Notes under the pieces: model-generated
Database searches by the model: none
Told to the model about the DNA's origin: nothing
Seen by the model: the letters and a program-made list of their open reading frames with translations, nothing else
Program-made: the position numbers and the translations under genes
DNA from: Streptomyces sp. MZ04
Lineage (GTDB): Bacteria > Actinomycetota > Actinomycetes > Streptomycetales > Streptomycetaceae
Reading direction: 5' to 3'
Assembly (NCBI RefSeq): GCF_004684775.1
Contig: NZ_SRIC01000037.1
Span: 1-46,073 of the forward strand
DNA length: 46,073 nt
In this document: in pieces, positions 16,482 through 25,739 of the stretch
Position numbering within the stretch: the stretch's first letter is position 1
Layout of the letters: each line of letters starts with the position of its first letter

Positions 16482-18314
16482 GTGTCAGCCACACCACAGC
16501 CGCCTCGGCCCAGACGCCGCACCGCCCGCGTGCTCGCCGTCGCCGCCGGTCTCGCCACGCTCGGCGCGATGGCCGCCGCGCTGCCCGCGAACGCGGGGCA
16601 GTCCGGCGGGGATTCCGGCGGGCAGGACGCAGCGGGCGCCGCCAAGAAGCGCACGGTCGATGTGCAGCTGCTGTCCTTCAACGACTTCCACGGCAATCTG
16701 CAGCCGCCGGCCGGCTCCTCGGGCCAGGTGACGGAGAAGCAGCCCGACGGGACCGAGAAGAAGATCGACGCGGGCGGTGCCGAGTACCTCGCCACGTCTC
16801 TCCGTACGGCCCGCAAGGACAAGCCCTACACCGTCACCGCGGCGGCCGGTGACCTCATAGGCGCGAGCCCGCTCCTCTCCGGCCTCTTCCACGACGAGCC
16901 GACGATCGAGGCGATGAACAAGCTGAACCTCGACGTCACCAGCGTCGGGAACCACGAGTTCGACGAGGGGGCCAAGGAGCTGGCCCGCATGCAGAACGGC
17001 GGCTGTCACCCCAAGGACGGCTGCTTCGAGGAGGGCAAGAGGTTCAAGGGGGCCGACTACCCCTATCTCGCGGCCAATGTGACCGACGAGAAGACGGACA
17101 AGCCCATCCTCAAGCCCTACTGGGTGTGGAAGCACAAGGGCGTCAAGATCGGCTTCATCGGTGTGACCCTCGAGGGCACGCCCGACATCGTCTCCGCCGA
17201 CGGCGTCAAGGGCCTGAAGTTCCACGACGAGATCAAGACGGTCAACAAGTACGCCAAGGAGCTCGACAAGCAGGGCGTGAAGTCGATCGTCACGCTCATC
17301 CACGAGGGCGGCTCGCCCGCCTCGCAGAGCTACAACTACGACTGCGACTCCCCGGGCGCGGGCGACGGCATCTCCGGCCCGATCACCGACATCGCCAAGG
17401 GCATCACGCCCAAGGTCGACGCGCTGGTCACCGGCCACACGCATTCCGCGTACGTCTGCACCATCCCGGACCCGGCGGGCAAGCCCCGCATGGTCACGTC
17501 CGCCTCCTCCTACGGGAAGCTCTACACGGACACGACGCTCACGTACGACCGCAAGACGAAGGACATCGTCCGTACGTCCGTGAAGTCGGCGAACCACGTC
17601 GTCAGCCGTGAGCAGGCCAAGGCCAAGGACATGACCTCGCTCATCGGGCGCTGGAACAAGCTGGCCGAGCCCGTCGCCAGCAAGCCCGTGGGCTTCATCT
17701 CCGCCGACATCCCGGGGCGCGGCGCGGGCGCGCCCGAGGCGCCGCTCGGCGACCTGATCGCGGACGCGCAGCTCGCGCACGGCAAGTCACTCGACCCGGA
17801 GACGGATCTGGCCCTGATGAACCCGGGCGGCATCCGCTCCGACCTCGTCTTCAAGGCGAGCGGCGGCGAGGGCGACGGTGTGGTGACGTACGGCGAGGGC
17901 TTCACCGTGCAGCCGTTCAGCAACACGGTCAATCTCGTCGACCTGACCGGGGCGCAGCTCATCACCGGGCTCAAGCAGCAGGTGAGCGGGCCCAACGAGG
18001 CGTCCCCGAAGATCCTTCAGGTCTCGGACGGTCTGACGTACACCCTCGACATGACCAAGACCGGCGCCGACCGTGTCGTCACCGACTCCATCAAGCTGGG
18101 CGGCAAGGCGATAGATCCGGCCGCGACCTACCGTGTGGCGATGAACTCCTTCCTCGCGGGCGGCGGCGACGGCTTCGCCGAGCTCGGCAAGGGCACGAAG
18201 CCGCTGGTCGGCAGCGATGACCTGAAGGCGTTCAACGACTACCTGACCGCCAACTCCTCGGCGGACAAGCCGATCACGCCGCCCAAGGCGGACAGGATCA
18301 CCATCGTGAAGTGA
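16482..18314 (+). CDS. secreted 5'-nucleotidase / metallophosphatase
   Basis: 610 aa. GTG at 16482 follows AGGGGGA. Signal peptide: RRR then a hydrophobic core to about residue 38 (ANA cut site). Metal-site motifs of the calcineurin-like domain are complete: SFNDFHGN (Asp68, His70), AAGDLIG (Asp124), GNHEFD (Asn157, His158), a later LIHEGG and GHTHSAY. The C-terminal 5'-nucleotidase domain (from about residue 410) has NPGGIRSDL and NSFLAGGGDGF, which hold the nucleotide. It releases phosphate from extracellular nucleotides, in keeping with the phosphate genes nearby. No cell-wall anchor is seen. Its stop codon lies in the first unit of a 14-bp tandem repeat. Confidence 0.93.
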   Translation: MSATPQPPRPRRRTARVLAVAAGLATLGAMAAALPANAGQSGGDSGGQDAAGAAKKRTVDVQLLSFNDFHGNLQPPAGSSGQVTEKQPDGTEKKIDAGGAEYLATSLRTARKDKPYTVTAAAGDLIGASPLLSGLFHDEPTIEAMNKLNLDVTSVGNHEFDEGAKELARMQNGGCHPKDGCFEEGKRFKGADYPYLAANVTDEKTDKPILKPYWVWKHKGVKIGFIGVTLEGTPDIVSADGVKGLKFHDEIKTVNKYAKELDKQGVKSIVTLIHEGGSPASQSYNYDCDSPGAGDGISGPITDIAKGITPKVDALVTGHTHSAYVCTIPDPAGKPRMVTSASSYGKLYTDTTLTYDRKTKDIVRTSVKSANHVVSREQAKAKDMTSLIGRWNKLAEPVASKPVGFISADIPGRGAGAPEAPLGDLIADAQLAHGKSLDPETDLALMNPGGIRSDLVFKASGGEGDGVVTYGEGFTVQPFSNTVNLVDLTGAQLITGLKQQVSGPNEASPKILQVSDGLTYTLDMTKTGADRVVTDSIKLGGKAIDPAATYRVAMNSFLAGGGDGFAELGKGTKPLVGSDDLKAFNDYLTANSSADKPITPPKADRITIVK

Positions 18315-18390
18315 ATCGGGCGAAGTGAAGCGGTCGAAGTGAAGCGGGCGAAGTGAACGACCCGAAGTGAACGACCCGAAGTGAATGACG
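18307..18390 (+). repeat. six 14-bp tandem repeats starting at a stop codon
   Basis: Units begin at 18307, 18321, 18335, 18349, 18363 and 18377 with core CGAAGTGAA plus a 5-nt variable part. The first, divergent unit includes the nucleotidase's last codons and stop. The period of 14 rules out an 11-nt PHO box although GTGAA recurs. Confidence 0.9.
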
Positions 18391-18426
18391 CGTTAACAAG
18401 CACGCTCAGTAAGTGGCCGAAACCGG

Positions 18427-18441
18427 TACTTACTGTAAGTA
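18427..18441. promoter_or_regulatory. 15-bp palindrome upstream of the DUF2993 gene
   Basis: TACTTAC T GTAAGTA, perfect 7-bp arms, AT-rich against the surroundings, 24 bp upstream of a possible -10 (TATGGT, 18465-18470). Shape suits a dimeric repressor such as a TetR protein; regulator unknown. Confidence 0.55.
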
Positions 18442-18481
18442 AGGCTTGGGGTGGGGTGTGAACGTATGGTGAAATCAGCTG

Positions 18482-19774
18482 ATGCGTTCCCCCCACCGCA
18501 TGGCCACGCTTCCGCCCGATCACAACCAGGCCTACCCGTCTGATGGTTGGCACGCCGAATCGGTTCCCGTCCCGCACCCGGAGACGGAAGAGGCCGTAGA
18601 GACGACCGCTCCGCTCAACCCGTACGACGAGCTCGGCGCCCTCGCGCCCAACCCGCTGGAGGAGTTCCTCCACGAAGAGGCCGACGACACCGCCGAAGAC
18701 GCCCCCTGGCAGCCCCCGAACCACCGCCGCGGCAGCCGCCGCCGCAACCGCTTCGCCGGGCTCCCGCTCGCCGGGAAGGCCGTCGTCGCCCTGCTGGTCG
18801 CCACCGCCTTCCTCGCGCTCGGCGACCGCTGGGCCCTGCTCTACGCCGAGCACGAGGCCGCGGAGAAGCTCAAGGAGTCCATGCACCTGAGCGCGGCGCC
18901 CGAGGTCGAGATCGAGGGCTTCCCCTTCCTGACCCAGGTGCTCGACCAGCGCGTGGACAAGGTCAAGGTCACCGTCCCCGACGTCGCCGCCGACCGGATC
19001 TCGCTCGCCCAGGTCTCCGCCACCGCCACCGACGTACAGATCAGCGGCGACGGCCCCACCGACATCAAGGGCGCCCTCATACGCGAGATGCACGGCGAGG
19101 TGCTGCTCTCCTTCGAGGACCTCAACCGCGAACTGGGCGCCTCCCAGGTCACGTTCACCGGCCACGGCCGTGACCAGGTGCTCGCCCGCGGCAGGCTGCC
19201 CGTCGCCGGACACGACCTGAAGGTGCGCGCCGACGCCCGCATCCAGCGCAACGGCGAACGCGGCATCTCCACCGACATCGGCCGGATGAGCCTGCAGATC
19301 GGCGACCTGGCGACCTACCGGCCCGGCACCCGCGAGTCCGAGGGCCTGCACCTGAGCAAGGCCGCCGCGGACAGCCTCACCCGGGAGACGTCCAAGGCGA
19401 AGGCGCTGCTCTCCGTCCCGGCGATCGTCAAGCGGCTCGGCGTCCCCGACTCGGTCCTCGGCGCCGCCCTGCAGAGCGACGCCAAGCTGAACGAGCTGGT
19501 CGGCTCCCCGCGCTTCGTCAACGACGTGATGGGCCTCAACCTCATCGACGTCGCGATGGGCCACCCCGACCTCCTGAAGAAGCTCGGCCTGGACCCCGCC
19601 CTCCTCAAGGGCCTGTCCGAACTCACCCGCCCCGTGCTCGCCGACCGCCTCACCCTCGCCTTCCGCCTGCCGAAGCTGCCGGGGTCGGGGAACGTGTGGC
19701 TCCAGGACGTGAGCGTGCAGAAGGACGGCATCAGGGTGCAGCTGATCGGGGCGGGGCTCGGCATCGGCAAGTGA
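18482..19774 (+). CDS. DUF2993 membrane-anchored protein (large form)
   Basis: 430 aa. Residues 1-90 are polar and acidic with Pro, then an Arg patch (RRGSRRRNR) and one membrane segment (about 98-120), then a long outside region. The region starting EVEIEGFPFLTQVLDQRVDK is the DUF2993 (LmeA-like) signature also seen in the shorter paralog at 28218. In mycobacteria LmeA binds phospholipid and supports lipomannan elongation; that role is not assumed here. The ATG at 18482 is 11 nt after TATGGT; ATG at 18500 is an alternative. The gene carries an extra C-terminal half compared with the 250-aa paralog. Confidence 0.8.
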   Translation: MRSPHRMATLPPDHNQAYPSDGWHAESVPVPHPETEEAVETTAPLNPYDELGALAPNPLEEFLHEEADDTAEDAPWQPPNHRRGSRRRNRFAGLPLAGKAVVALLVATAFLALGDRWALLYAEHEAAEKLKESMHLSAAPEVEIEGFPFLTQVLDQRVDKVKVTVPDVAADRISLAQVSATATDVQISGDGPTDIKGALIREMHGEVLLSFEDLNRELGASQVTFTGHGRDQVLARGRLPVAGHDLKVRADARIQRNGERGISTDIGRMSLQIGDLATYRPGTRESEGLHLSKAAADSLTRETSKAKALLSVPAIVKRLGVPDSVLGAALQSDAKLNELVGSPRFVNDVMGLNLIDVAMGHPDLLKKLGLDPALLKGLSELTRPVLADRLTLAFRLPKLPGSGNVWLQDVSVQKDGIRVQLIGAGLGIGK

Positions 19775-19839
19775 GGGGGCGCCGGGCCTTCGGCGCGTCA
19801 CGGGGGAGCCGGACCGCTCTCCAGGGGGAAACTCTCAGC

Positions 19840-20046
19840 ATGACCAATGCACCGAAAGCGTTCCTCGAGGGCGGCCCCGACGATCTGCCTCAGCGGATCG
19901 TCGACGTCACCCCACCCGGAATCGAGCTCAAGATCCCGTTCCGCGGCGGATACGAGCATTTCCGGGTCACAGCGCGCCACCAGGACACCCCCGAAGGCAG
20001 CTTGCCCGTCTACGAATGGTGGGAACGCACGGAGCTCCCGGGCTGA
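19840..20046 (+). CDS. DUF5988-like small protein, 68 aa
   Basis: Starts MTNAPKAFLEGGPDDLP after AGGGGGAAA; contains IPFRGGYEHFRVT and ends [14 protein letters not shown]. The pattern GGP...LP...GYEHF...PVYEW matches small actinobacterial DUF5988 proteins, often found near biosynthetic or regulatory genes; function unknown. Its last 37 bp overlap the convergent histidine-kinase gene (stop at 20010). Longer readings into the previous gene are rejected because of the ribosome site. Confidence 0.75.
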   Translation: MTNAPKAFLEGGPDDLPQRIVDVTPPGIELKIPFRGGYEHFRVTARHQDTPEGSLPVYEWWERTELPG

Positions 20047-21461
20047 GCACCGGCCGGACCAAGCGATTTCGGGGGCGGAGCAGCCGCCCCGGGGAGGCGC
20101 ACCGTCGCCTCCGTTCCGCCGCCGGTGGCCGGCCGCAGCGCCACTTCGCCACCGGCCTGGCGGACCGTGCGGGCCACGATGGACAGGCCGAGGCCCGAGC
20201 CGGGCAGGCTCCGTGCCGACGGGGAGCGCCAGAAGCGGTCGAAGACGTGGGGGAGTTCCTCGGGGGGGATGCCGGGGCCGTGGTCCCGGACCGTCAGCTC
20301 GCCCTGTCTGAGAGCGACCTCGACGGTCGAGCCCGGCGGCCCGAACTTCACCGCGTTGTCCAGGATGTTCACGATGGCCCGCTCGAGCGCGGGGGGCTCC
20401 GCCCGGACGAACCAGGGCGCGAGGTCCGCGGTGAACGTCAGCTCGGGCCCGCGCAGGCGTGCCCGCTCCAGGGCCGTCTCCACGATGTCGTGCAGGGCGA
20501 CCACCTGCACCTTGCCGCCCTGGCCCGCCTCCGTCCGGGACAGCTCCTGCAAGTCCCCGATCAGCGCGGCGAGTTCGGTCATCTGCGCCGTGACGGACGC
20601 GAGCAGCGCCTTGCGGTCGTCGGGCGGAATGGCCCGCCCGGTCTCCTCGCTGCGGGCGAGCAGCTCGATGTTCGTACGCAGCGAGGTGAGGGGGGTGCGC
20701 AGCTCGTGCCCCGCGTCGGCGATGAGCTGCTGCTGGAGGTCGCGGGACGAGGCGAGGGACGCGGTCATGGAGTTGAACGACTCCGAGAGCCGGGCGATCT
20801 CGTCGTCGCCGTCGACGGGGATACGGAGGTTCAGGTCTTCGGTGCGGGCGACGTGTTCGACGGCCTTGGTGAGTTCGTCGACGGGGCGGAGACCGGTGCG
20901 GGCCACCCAGAGGCCTGCGGCGCCGGCGCCGATCACGCCGATTCCGGCGACGAAGGCGAGCAGCAGGGCGAGCCGGTTCAGGGGGGTGTCGATCTCTGAG
21001 AGCGGACGGGACAGCGAGACGGTGACGTTGCCCTGTGTCTGCGTCAGAACGCGCACCGGCTGGCCGCTGTCGGTCTTGCCGTCGTGGAGGGTCTGCTCCC
21101 GTAGACGCTGAGCCACTGCCAGGTCCGGGTCCTCGACCACCACGGGTGTGGAGCCGAGTCCCACGCAGCGCGTGCCGTCCGGCTGGACGACCTGCACGAA
21201 GACGGTGGTAGTACCCGGCGCTGTCTCGCCGTCGGGGGACGTGCCGGTGTCGCGGCAGTTGGCCACCGTCTCCCCGAGGTACGCGCCGCCCACGTTGAGG
21301 CTGCGCAGGGAGTCGTCCATCTGGTCCCGGAGCTGGGCGCGGGTCAGCAACCAGCACGACACCGCGACGGCCGCGACGGCCAGTGCCACCGCGGATGTCA
21401 CCAGCAACGCCAACCGTGAGCGCAACGGCAGTGAGCGGAAGCGCCGGACGAGCCCCTTCAC
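20010..21461 (-). CDS. sensor histidine kinase, MprB-like
   Basis: 483 aa. Two membrane segments (about 18-40 and 163-187) enclose an outside sensor region of about 120 residues with two Cys (ANCRD, TRCVG). Then HAMP ([11 protein letters not shown]...), HisKA with phospho-acceptor His252 in [10 protein letters not shown], and an ATPase domain with Asn369 in [16 protein letters not shown] and [12 protein letters not shown] at 21461 overlaps the response regulator stop (GTGA). Together with the regulator and the protease upstream it recalls mycobacterial MprAB-PepD envelope-stress control; this is inference from gene order. The 3' end overlaps the DUF5988 gene. Confidence 0.92.
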   Translation of the reverse strand: MKGLVRRFRSLPLRSRLALLVTSAVALAVAAVAVSCWLLTRAQLRDQMDDSLRSLNVGGAYLGETVANCRDTGTSPDGETAPGTTTVFVQVVQPDGTRCVGLGSTPVVVEDPDLAVAQRLREQTLHDGKTDSGQPVRVLTQTQGNVTVSLSRPLSEIDTPLNRLALLLAFVAGIGVIGAGAAGLWVARTGLRPVDELTKAVEHVARTEDLNLRIPVDGDDEIARLSESFNSMTASLASSRDLQQQLIADAGHELRTPLTSLRTNIELLARSEETGRAIPPDDRKALLASVTAQMTELAALIGDLQELSRTEAGQGGKVQVVALHDIVETALERARLRGPELTFTADLAPWFVRAEPPALERAIVNILDNAVKFGPPGSTVEVALRQGELTVRDHGPGIPPEELPHVFDRFWRSPSARSLPGSGLGLSIVARTVRQAGGEVALRPATGGGTEATVRLPGAAAPPPKSLGPAGAQPGSSVRSHHS

Positions 21462-22225
21462 TCGCCCGCCCGCAGCACGTACCCCACGCCCCGCACCGTA
21501 TGCACGAGCCGCGGCTCACCGCCCGCCTCCGTCTTGCGGCGCAGGTACATCACGTACACATCAAGGGAGTTGGAGGACGGCTCGAAGTCGAAGCCCCAGA
21601 CGGCCTTGAGGATCTGCTCGCGCGTGAGGACCTGCCGGGGGTGCGCGAGGAACATCTCGAGGAGGGTGAACTCGGTGCGGGTCAGCTCGACCGTCCGCGC
21701 GCCCCGCGTCACCTCGCGCGTCGCGAGGTCCATCCGCAGATCGGCGAAGGCGAGGGTGTCGCCCTCCTCGGCCTGCCCGGACGCGGCCGCGTACGAGCTG
21801 CGGCGAAGGAGCGCCCGGATGCGGGCGAAGAGTTCGTCGAGCTCGAACGGCTTGACCAGGTAGTCGTCGGCGCCCGCGTCGAGCCCGGTGACGCGGTCGC
21901 CGACGGTGTCGCGCGCGGTCAGCATCAGGATGGGCGTGGTGGAGCCCGTCGCCCGCAGCCTGCGCGCCGCCGTGAGGCCGTCCATGCGGGGCATCTGGAT
22001 GTCGAGTACGACGAGGTCGGGCCGGTAGGCGGCGGCCTTCTCCAGCGCGTCGGCGCCGTCGACGGCGACCTCCGTGCCGTACCCCTCGAAGGCGAGGCTG
22101 CGCCGCAGCGCCTCCCGCACGGCGGGCTCGTCGTCGACGATCAGGATGCGCTGCTGCTGTTCGCCTTCGGCGGGGCTCATCGGTGTCGGTTCCTCGGGTG
22201 CGTGGGTCTCGGACGGGTCCTTCAT
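21458..22225 (-). CDS. OmpR-family response regulator, MprA-like
   Basis: 255 aa. Receiver with acidic pair Asp31-Asp32, phosphorylation site Asp75 ([13 protein letters not shown]), Thr103 and Lys125 (DYLVKPFE); winged-helix domain from about residue 150 with [19 protein letters not shown] and [12 protein letters not shown]. The ATG at 22225 overlaps the previous gene's stop in TGATG, favouring it; ATG at 22180 (MSPAEGEQ) with GAGGAA upstream would remove 15 residues. Partner of the kinase at 20010. Confidence 0.92.
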   Translation of the reverse strand: MKDPSETHAPEEPTPMSPAEGEQQQRILIVDDEPAVREALRRSLAFEGYGTEVAVDGADALEKAAAYRPDLVVLDIQMPRMDGLTAARRLRATGSTTPILMLTARDTVGDRVTGLDAGADDYLVKPFELDELFARIRALLRRSSYAAASGQAEEGDTLAFADLRMDLATREVTRGARTVELTRTEFTLLEMFLAHPRQVLTREQILKAVWGFDFEPSSNSLDVYVMYLRRKTEAGGEPRLVHTVRGVGYVLRAGE

Positions 22226-22452
22226 CAGCCTCGCACGCGGGCGCGGGGCTTGCGGCGCGCGGCGGGTCGCGGGGGAGCCGCCACTTCGGGGGCGCGTTCC
22301 TTCGTGGTCGCGCCGTGCAGCTGTCGCGCGACGGCGAGCGGGAGGCCGAGCCCCGCCGGATCGGTGTCGGGCCGCCCCCAGCCGATGGTGACTGCGAGTG
22401 CGTGCCGGGCGCGGTTGACGGTGATGACGGTGCCGGTGCGGGTGGCGGTCAT
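22225..22452 (-). CDS. small basic protein coupled to the response regulator, 75 aa
   Basis: ATG at 22452 has an excellent ribosome site AGGAGG at 6 nt, and the stop overlaps the regulator's start (TGATG), so it is very likely translated. The product begins [20 protein letters not shown], has a short beta-like N-terminal part and a basic, Pro/Ala/Arg-rich tail. No known domain or membrane segment. It sits between the protease and the two-component genes and is easily missed in annotation. It could be a modulator of the pathway, or just ensure coupling. Confidence 0.75.
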   Translation of the reverse strand: MTATRTGTVITVNRARHALAVTIGWGRPDTDPAGLGLPLAVARQLHGATTKERAPEVAAPPRPAARRKPRARVRG

Positions 22453-22489
22453 GGGGGGCCTCCTGTGTCGTACGAGGGGGACTGCGGGG

Positions 22490-23476
22490 TCAGTCGGTGG
22501 AGCCGGCCCGCAGCGTGTCGAGGTCGGCCTTGACCGTGTTGACGGGGATGGCGAAGCCGAGGCCGACGCTGCCCGAGCCGGCGTCGCCGCTGCCGCTCTG
22601 GGACGAACTGGGCGAGTACATCGCGGAGTTGATGCCGATGATGTTGCCGTTCATGTCGATGAGGGCGCCGCCGGAGTTGCCGGGGTTGAGCGAGGCGTCG
22701 GTCTGCAGGGCCTTGTACGTGGTCTTCGACGAGCCGGTGTCGCCGTTGAACTGCTCGCCGCCGTACTCGAACGGCCAGCCGCCGTCGCCGCCGCCCGGCT
22801 GCTGCTGTCCCTCGTCCGTCGAGACGGTGACGTCGCGGTCGAGGGCGGAGATGATGCCGCTGGTGACGGTGCCGGTCAGGCCCTCGGGGGAGCCGATCGC
22901 CACGACGTCGTCGCCGATCTTGACGTTGTCGGAATTCCCGAGGCTCGCGGCCTTCAGCCCGGAGGCACCCTGCACCTTGATCAGCGCCAGATCCTTCTTG
23001 CTGTCGGTGCCGACGACCTTGGCGGTGTACGACTTGCCGTCACTCGTCGTCACCTTGACCGACGAGGCGCCGGAGATCACGTGGTTGTTGGTGATGATCT
23101 CGCCGTCGTCCGTGATGATCACGCCGGAGCCGGTGGCGGAGCCCGCGCTGGACTTGGCGCTGATCTCGACGATGCTGGGGCTGACGGCCTCGGCGACGCC
23201 GGAGACGGTGCCCTTCTGGCTGGTGGGCACGACGTCGGTGCCGGTGGCGCTGGAGCTCGACGAGCCGTCGCCGCCGGTCAGCTCCTGGAAGGCGTAGGCG
23301 GTGCCGCCGCCGATGGCCGCTGCCGCGATGGCCACGGCGGCGAGAAGCGCGAGGGGGCCCTTCGCCCGCCGGCGCGGCGGCTTCGGGGGCTCTTCCGGTG
23401 CGTAAGCGGGCGGAGGTGGGTACGCGCCCTGCGGTTGCTGAGGGTACTCGCCGCTGTGGCGGAAGGTTTCGGTCAT
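22490..23476 (-). CDS. membrane-anchored trypsin-like serine protease, HtrA-like without PDZ
   Basis: 328 aa. Pro-rich cytoplasmic tail, one membrane segment (about 42-64), Ser-rich linker, then a trypsin-like domain with complete triad: His in ITNNHVISG, Asp in KKDLALIKV, Ser in LNPGNSGGALID. The protein ends soon after the domain (GLGFAIPVNTVKADLDTL), so the PDZ domain of HtrA/DegP/PepD is absent. A Gly/Gln-rich insertion (GQQQPGGGDGG) lies between Asp and Ser. First gene of the protease, 75-aa protein, regulator, kinase unit. Likely handles misfolded envelope proteins. Confidence 0.9.
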   Translation of the reverse strand: MTETFRHSGEYPQQPQGAYPPPPAYAPEEPPKPPRRRAKGPLALLAAVAIAAAAIGGGTAYAFQELTGGDGSSSSSATGTDVVPTSQKGTVSGVAEAVSPSIVEISAKSSAGSATGSGVIITDDGEIITNNHVISGASSVKVTTSDGKSYTAKVVGTDSKKDLALIKVQGASGLKAASLGNSDNVKIGDDVVAIGSPEGLTGTVTSGIISALDRDVTVSTDEGQQQPGGGDGGWPFEYGGEQFNGDTGSSKTTYKALQTDASLNPGNSGGALIDMNGNIIGINSAMYSPSSSQSGSGDAGSGSVGLGFAIPVNTVKADLDTLRAGSTD

Positions 23477-23605
23477 GGGATCCAGGCTGCGGGGCCTTGA
23501 TGAGAGCGGCCTGAGGACGCCCTGAGAACCCCAAGAGAACCGCGTATGCCCGTTGTAAAGGCCCCGGGGTCATCGAGCCCCTGGCCGCCCTGCCTGGGGC
23601 AGACG

Positions 23606-24628
23606 TCAGTTGCAGCCGCAGGACTGGCGCACGACAAGACGCGAGGGGAACAGTTTCAGGCGCTCCCGGCGGGAGCCCGCCACGCGGAGGCCGTCGTCCA
23701 GGACCAGGTCCACCGCCGCGCGGGCCATCGCGGGGCGGTCGGACGCCACCGTCGTCAGGGGCGGGTCCGTCAGGCCCGCCTCCTTCACGTCGTCGAAGCC
23801 GGCGACCGCCAGCTGCCCGGGGACGTCGATGCGCAGCTCCCGCGCCGCCCGCAGGACGCCGATCGCCTGGTCGTCGGTCGAGCAGAAGATCGCGGTCGGG
23901 CGATCGGGACGCGCCAGCAGCTCCAGGGCCATCTGGTAGGCGTCGTAGCGGTTGTACGGCGCCTCGAAAAGACGCCCCTCCACCGAAAGGCCGGCCTCCC
24001 GCATGGCCCGCCGCCAGCCCTCGACGTGGTCGGAGACGGGGTCGCCGACGGTCGGGGTCTCGGCCGTGCCGCCGACGCAGGCGACGTACTCATGGCCATG
24101 CTCGAGCAGGTGCCGGGTGGCGAGCTGGCCGCCGCCCAGGTCATCCGTCACCACGGCCACGTCGTCGATCCCCTCGGGCCGCTCGTGGAGCAGCACGACC
24201 CGCGCGTCCCACGCGTCGATCTCGGCGGCGGCCGAATCCGTCAGGGCGTGGCTGACGAGGATCAGCCCGGAGACCCGCATGCCGAGGAAGGCCCGCAGAT
24301 AGTGGGTCTCGCGCTCGGCCACGTAGTCCGTGTTCCCGACGAGCACCATCTTTCCGCGCTCGGACGCCGCCTGTTCCACCGCGTGGGTCATCTCCGCGAA
24401 GAACGGCTGTCGCGCGTCCGGCACGATCATGCCTATGAGGTCGGTCCGCCGCGACGCCATGGCCTGGGCGACCCGGTCGGGCCGGTACCCCAGCTCCTTG
24501 ATGGCGGCGAGGACACGCTCGCGCGTGGCCGGGGCGACCGGCCGGGGTCCGTTGTTGATGACATAGCTGACGACGGCGGTGGAAGTACCCGCAAGTCGCG
24601 CCACGTCATCCCGAGTCACCTTGGCCAC
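23606..24628 (-). CDS. LacI-family transcriptional regulator
   Basis: 340 aa. N-terminal helix-turn-helix [20 protein letters not shown] and hinge helix [14 protein letters not shown], then a periplasmic-binding-protein-like ligand domain with [16 protein letters not shown] and [20 protein letters not shown]. Ends RQSCGCN with two Cys. GTG at 24628 has TAGACT 6 nt upstream, so it is probably leaderless. No sugar operon is adjacent; target and ligand unknown. 23 bp upstream on the same strand is the end of glnR. Confidence 0.93.
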   Translation of the reverse strand: MAKVTRDDVARLAGTSTAVVSYVINNGPRPVAPATRERVLAAIKELGYRPDRVAQAMASRRTDLIGMIVPDARQPFFAEMTHAVEQAASERGKMVLVGNTDYVAERETHYLRAFLGMRVSGLILVSHALTDSAAAEIDAWDARVVLLHERPEGIDDVAVVTDDLGGGQLATRHLLEHGHEYVACVGGTAETPTVGDPVSDHVEGWRRAMREAGLSVEGRLFEAPYNRYDAYQMALELLARPDRPTAIFCSTDDQAIGVLRAARELRIDVPGQLAVAGFDDVKEAGLTDPPLTTVASDRPAMARAAVDLVLDDGLRVAGSRRERLKLFPSRLVVRQSCGCN

Positions 24629-24634
24629 GCGCGG

Positions 24635-24640
24635 AGTCTA
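24635..24640 (-). promoter_or_regulatory. -10 box of lacI-family gene, leaderless
   Basis: TAGACT on the minus strand, 6 nt before the GTG at 24628. It lies in the short gap behind glnR. Confidence 0.5.
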
Positions 24641-24651
24641 CGCGGATGGAA

Positions 24652-25476
24652 CTACCGCTGGGCAGGGCGTACGGCAGCTTCCTTCGGCGGGGACACCGGG
24701 GCGGGTGCCGCGGCGGGTGCCGCTTTCCCCTCGGCCTCCTCGCGCTCGCCCTCCGCCCGGGGCCTCGCCGCCTTCGCCTTCTCCCCGTCGGCCGCACGGT
24801 CGACCTTCTCCGGCGTGACGAAGCGATAGCCGACATTCCGGACGGTGCCGATGAGCGACTCGTGTTCGACGCCGAGCTTCGCGCGCAGCCGTCGTACATG
24901 TACGTCGACCGTCCGCGTACCGCCGAAGTAGTCGTAGCCCCAGACCTCCTGGAGGAGCTGGGCGCGCGTGAAGACGCGGCCCGGGTGCTGCGCCAGGTAC
25001 TTGAGCAGCTCGAACTCCTTGAAGGTCAGGTCCAGGACCCGGCCCTTCAGCTTCGCGCTGTACGTCGCCTCGTCCACGGAGAGAGGGCCGTTGCGGATCT
25101 CCATCGGGGAGTCGTCGGCGACGATCTGCTGCCGGCCCATCGCGAGGCGCAGGCGCGCCTCGACCTCGGCGGGCCCCGCCGTGTCGAGAAGTACGTCGTC
25201 GATCCCCCAGTCGGCGGTGACAGCCGCGAGGCCGCCCTCCGTGACGACGAGGACGAGCGGACAGCCCGGTCCCGTGGAGCGGAGGAGCTGGCAGAGGCTG
25301 CGGACCTGCGGGAGGTCACGGCGGCCGTCGATCAGGATGACGTCGGCACCAGGGGTGTCGACGAGGGCCGGGCCTTCGGCGGGGGCCACCCGCACGTTGT
25401 GCAGCAGCAGGCCGAGGGCGGGAAGCACCTCCGTCGACGGCTGAAGGGCATTGGTGAGGAGCAGCAGAGAACTCAT
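24652..25476 (-). CDS. glnR: nitrogen regulator GlnR
   Basis: 274 aa, orphan OmpR-type regulator. The N-terminal receiver-like domain (1-112) has Asp50 in [11 protein letters not shown] but lacks the full acidic pocket; in GlnR this Asp pairs with Arg52 for dimerisation and is not phosphorylated. The winged helix (about 137-220) contains [20 protein letters not shown] and the end of the domain VRNVGYRFV. The C-terminus is a Lys/Glu/Ala/Pro-rich tail. GlnR controls nitrogen assimilation genes such as amtB, glnA and nirB in Streptomyces. Gene order (LacI gene downstream, hydrolase and MoaD-like gene divergent) fits the S. coelicolor glnR locus. Confidence 0.95.
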   Translation of the reverse strand: MSSLLLLTNALQPSTEVLPALGLLLHNVRVAPAEGPALVDTPGADVILIDGRRDLPQVRSLCQLLRSTGPGCPLVLVVTEGGLAAVTADWGIDDVLLDTAGPAEVEARLRLAMGRQQIVADDSPMEIRNGPLSVDEATYSAKLKGRVLDLTFKEFELLKYLAQHPGRVFTRAQLLQEVWGYDYFGGTRTVDVHVRRLRAKLGVEHESLIGTVRNVGYRFVTPEKVDRAADGEKAKAARPRAEGEREEAEGKAAPAAAPAPVSPPKEAAVRPAQR

Positions 25477-25642
25477 CGCCGCACACCTGCCTGGGTCGTC
25501 TTACGGTCGTGCACGTTTCGCTCGCCCATAACGTCGGTTCCTCCTCGGTCCCTGCGAGGACGTTTACGGCACTGCTTCGTACTGTTCCTGCCGGCGGGGT
25601 CCCGCGCCCTGGGAGCCCCACGTGCGGTTTCCCCGGCTCCGT

Positions 25643-25661
25643 AACGACCGAACGGGTCGTT
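25643..25661. promoter_or_regulatory. palindrome in the glnR-hydrolase gap
   Basis: AACGACC / GGTCGTT, 7-bp arms and 5-nt centre, with TATACA immediately after (25665-25670) as a possible -10 for the hydrolase gene. The rest of the 263-bp gap (25477-25739) shows only an imperfect GC hairpin around 25690-25718. Confidence 0.4.
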
Positions 25662-25739
25662 CGTATACAGCGCCTCAGAAAGCACGAAAGGACCCGGGGG
25701 CTTCGCTGCCCGGATCCTCTGCCAAGGAGAATAGCCCAC

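Noticed and set aside
18307..18390. Tandem GTGAA units as a PHO box
   Set aside because: Period is 14, not 11, and the GTTCACC consensus is not met.
21383..23500. 705-codon plus-strand frame opposite regulator and protease genes
   Set aside because: Antisense shadow; the minus-strand genes have full domain motifs and overlapping starts and stops.
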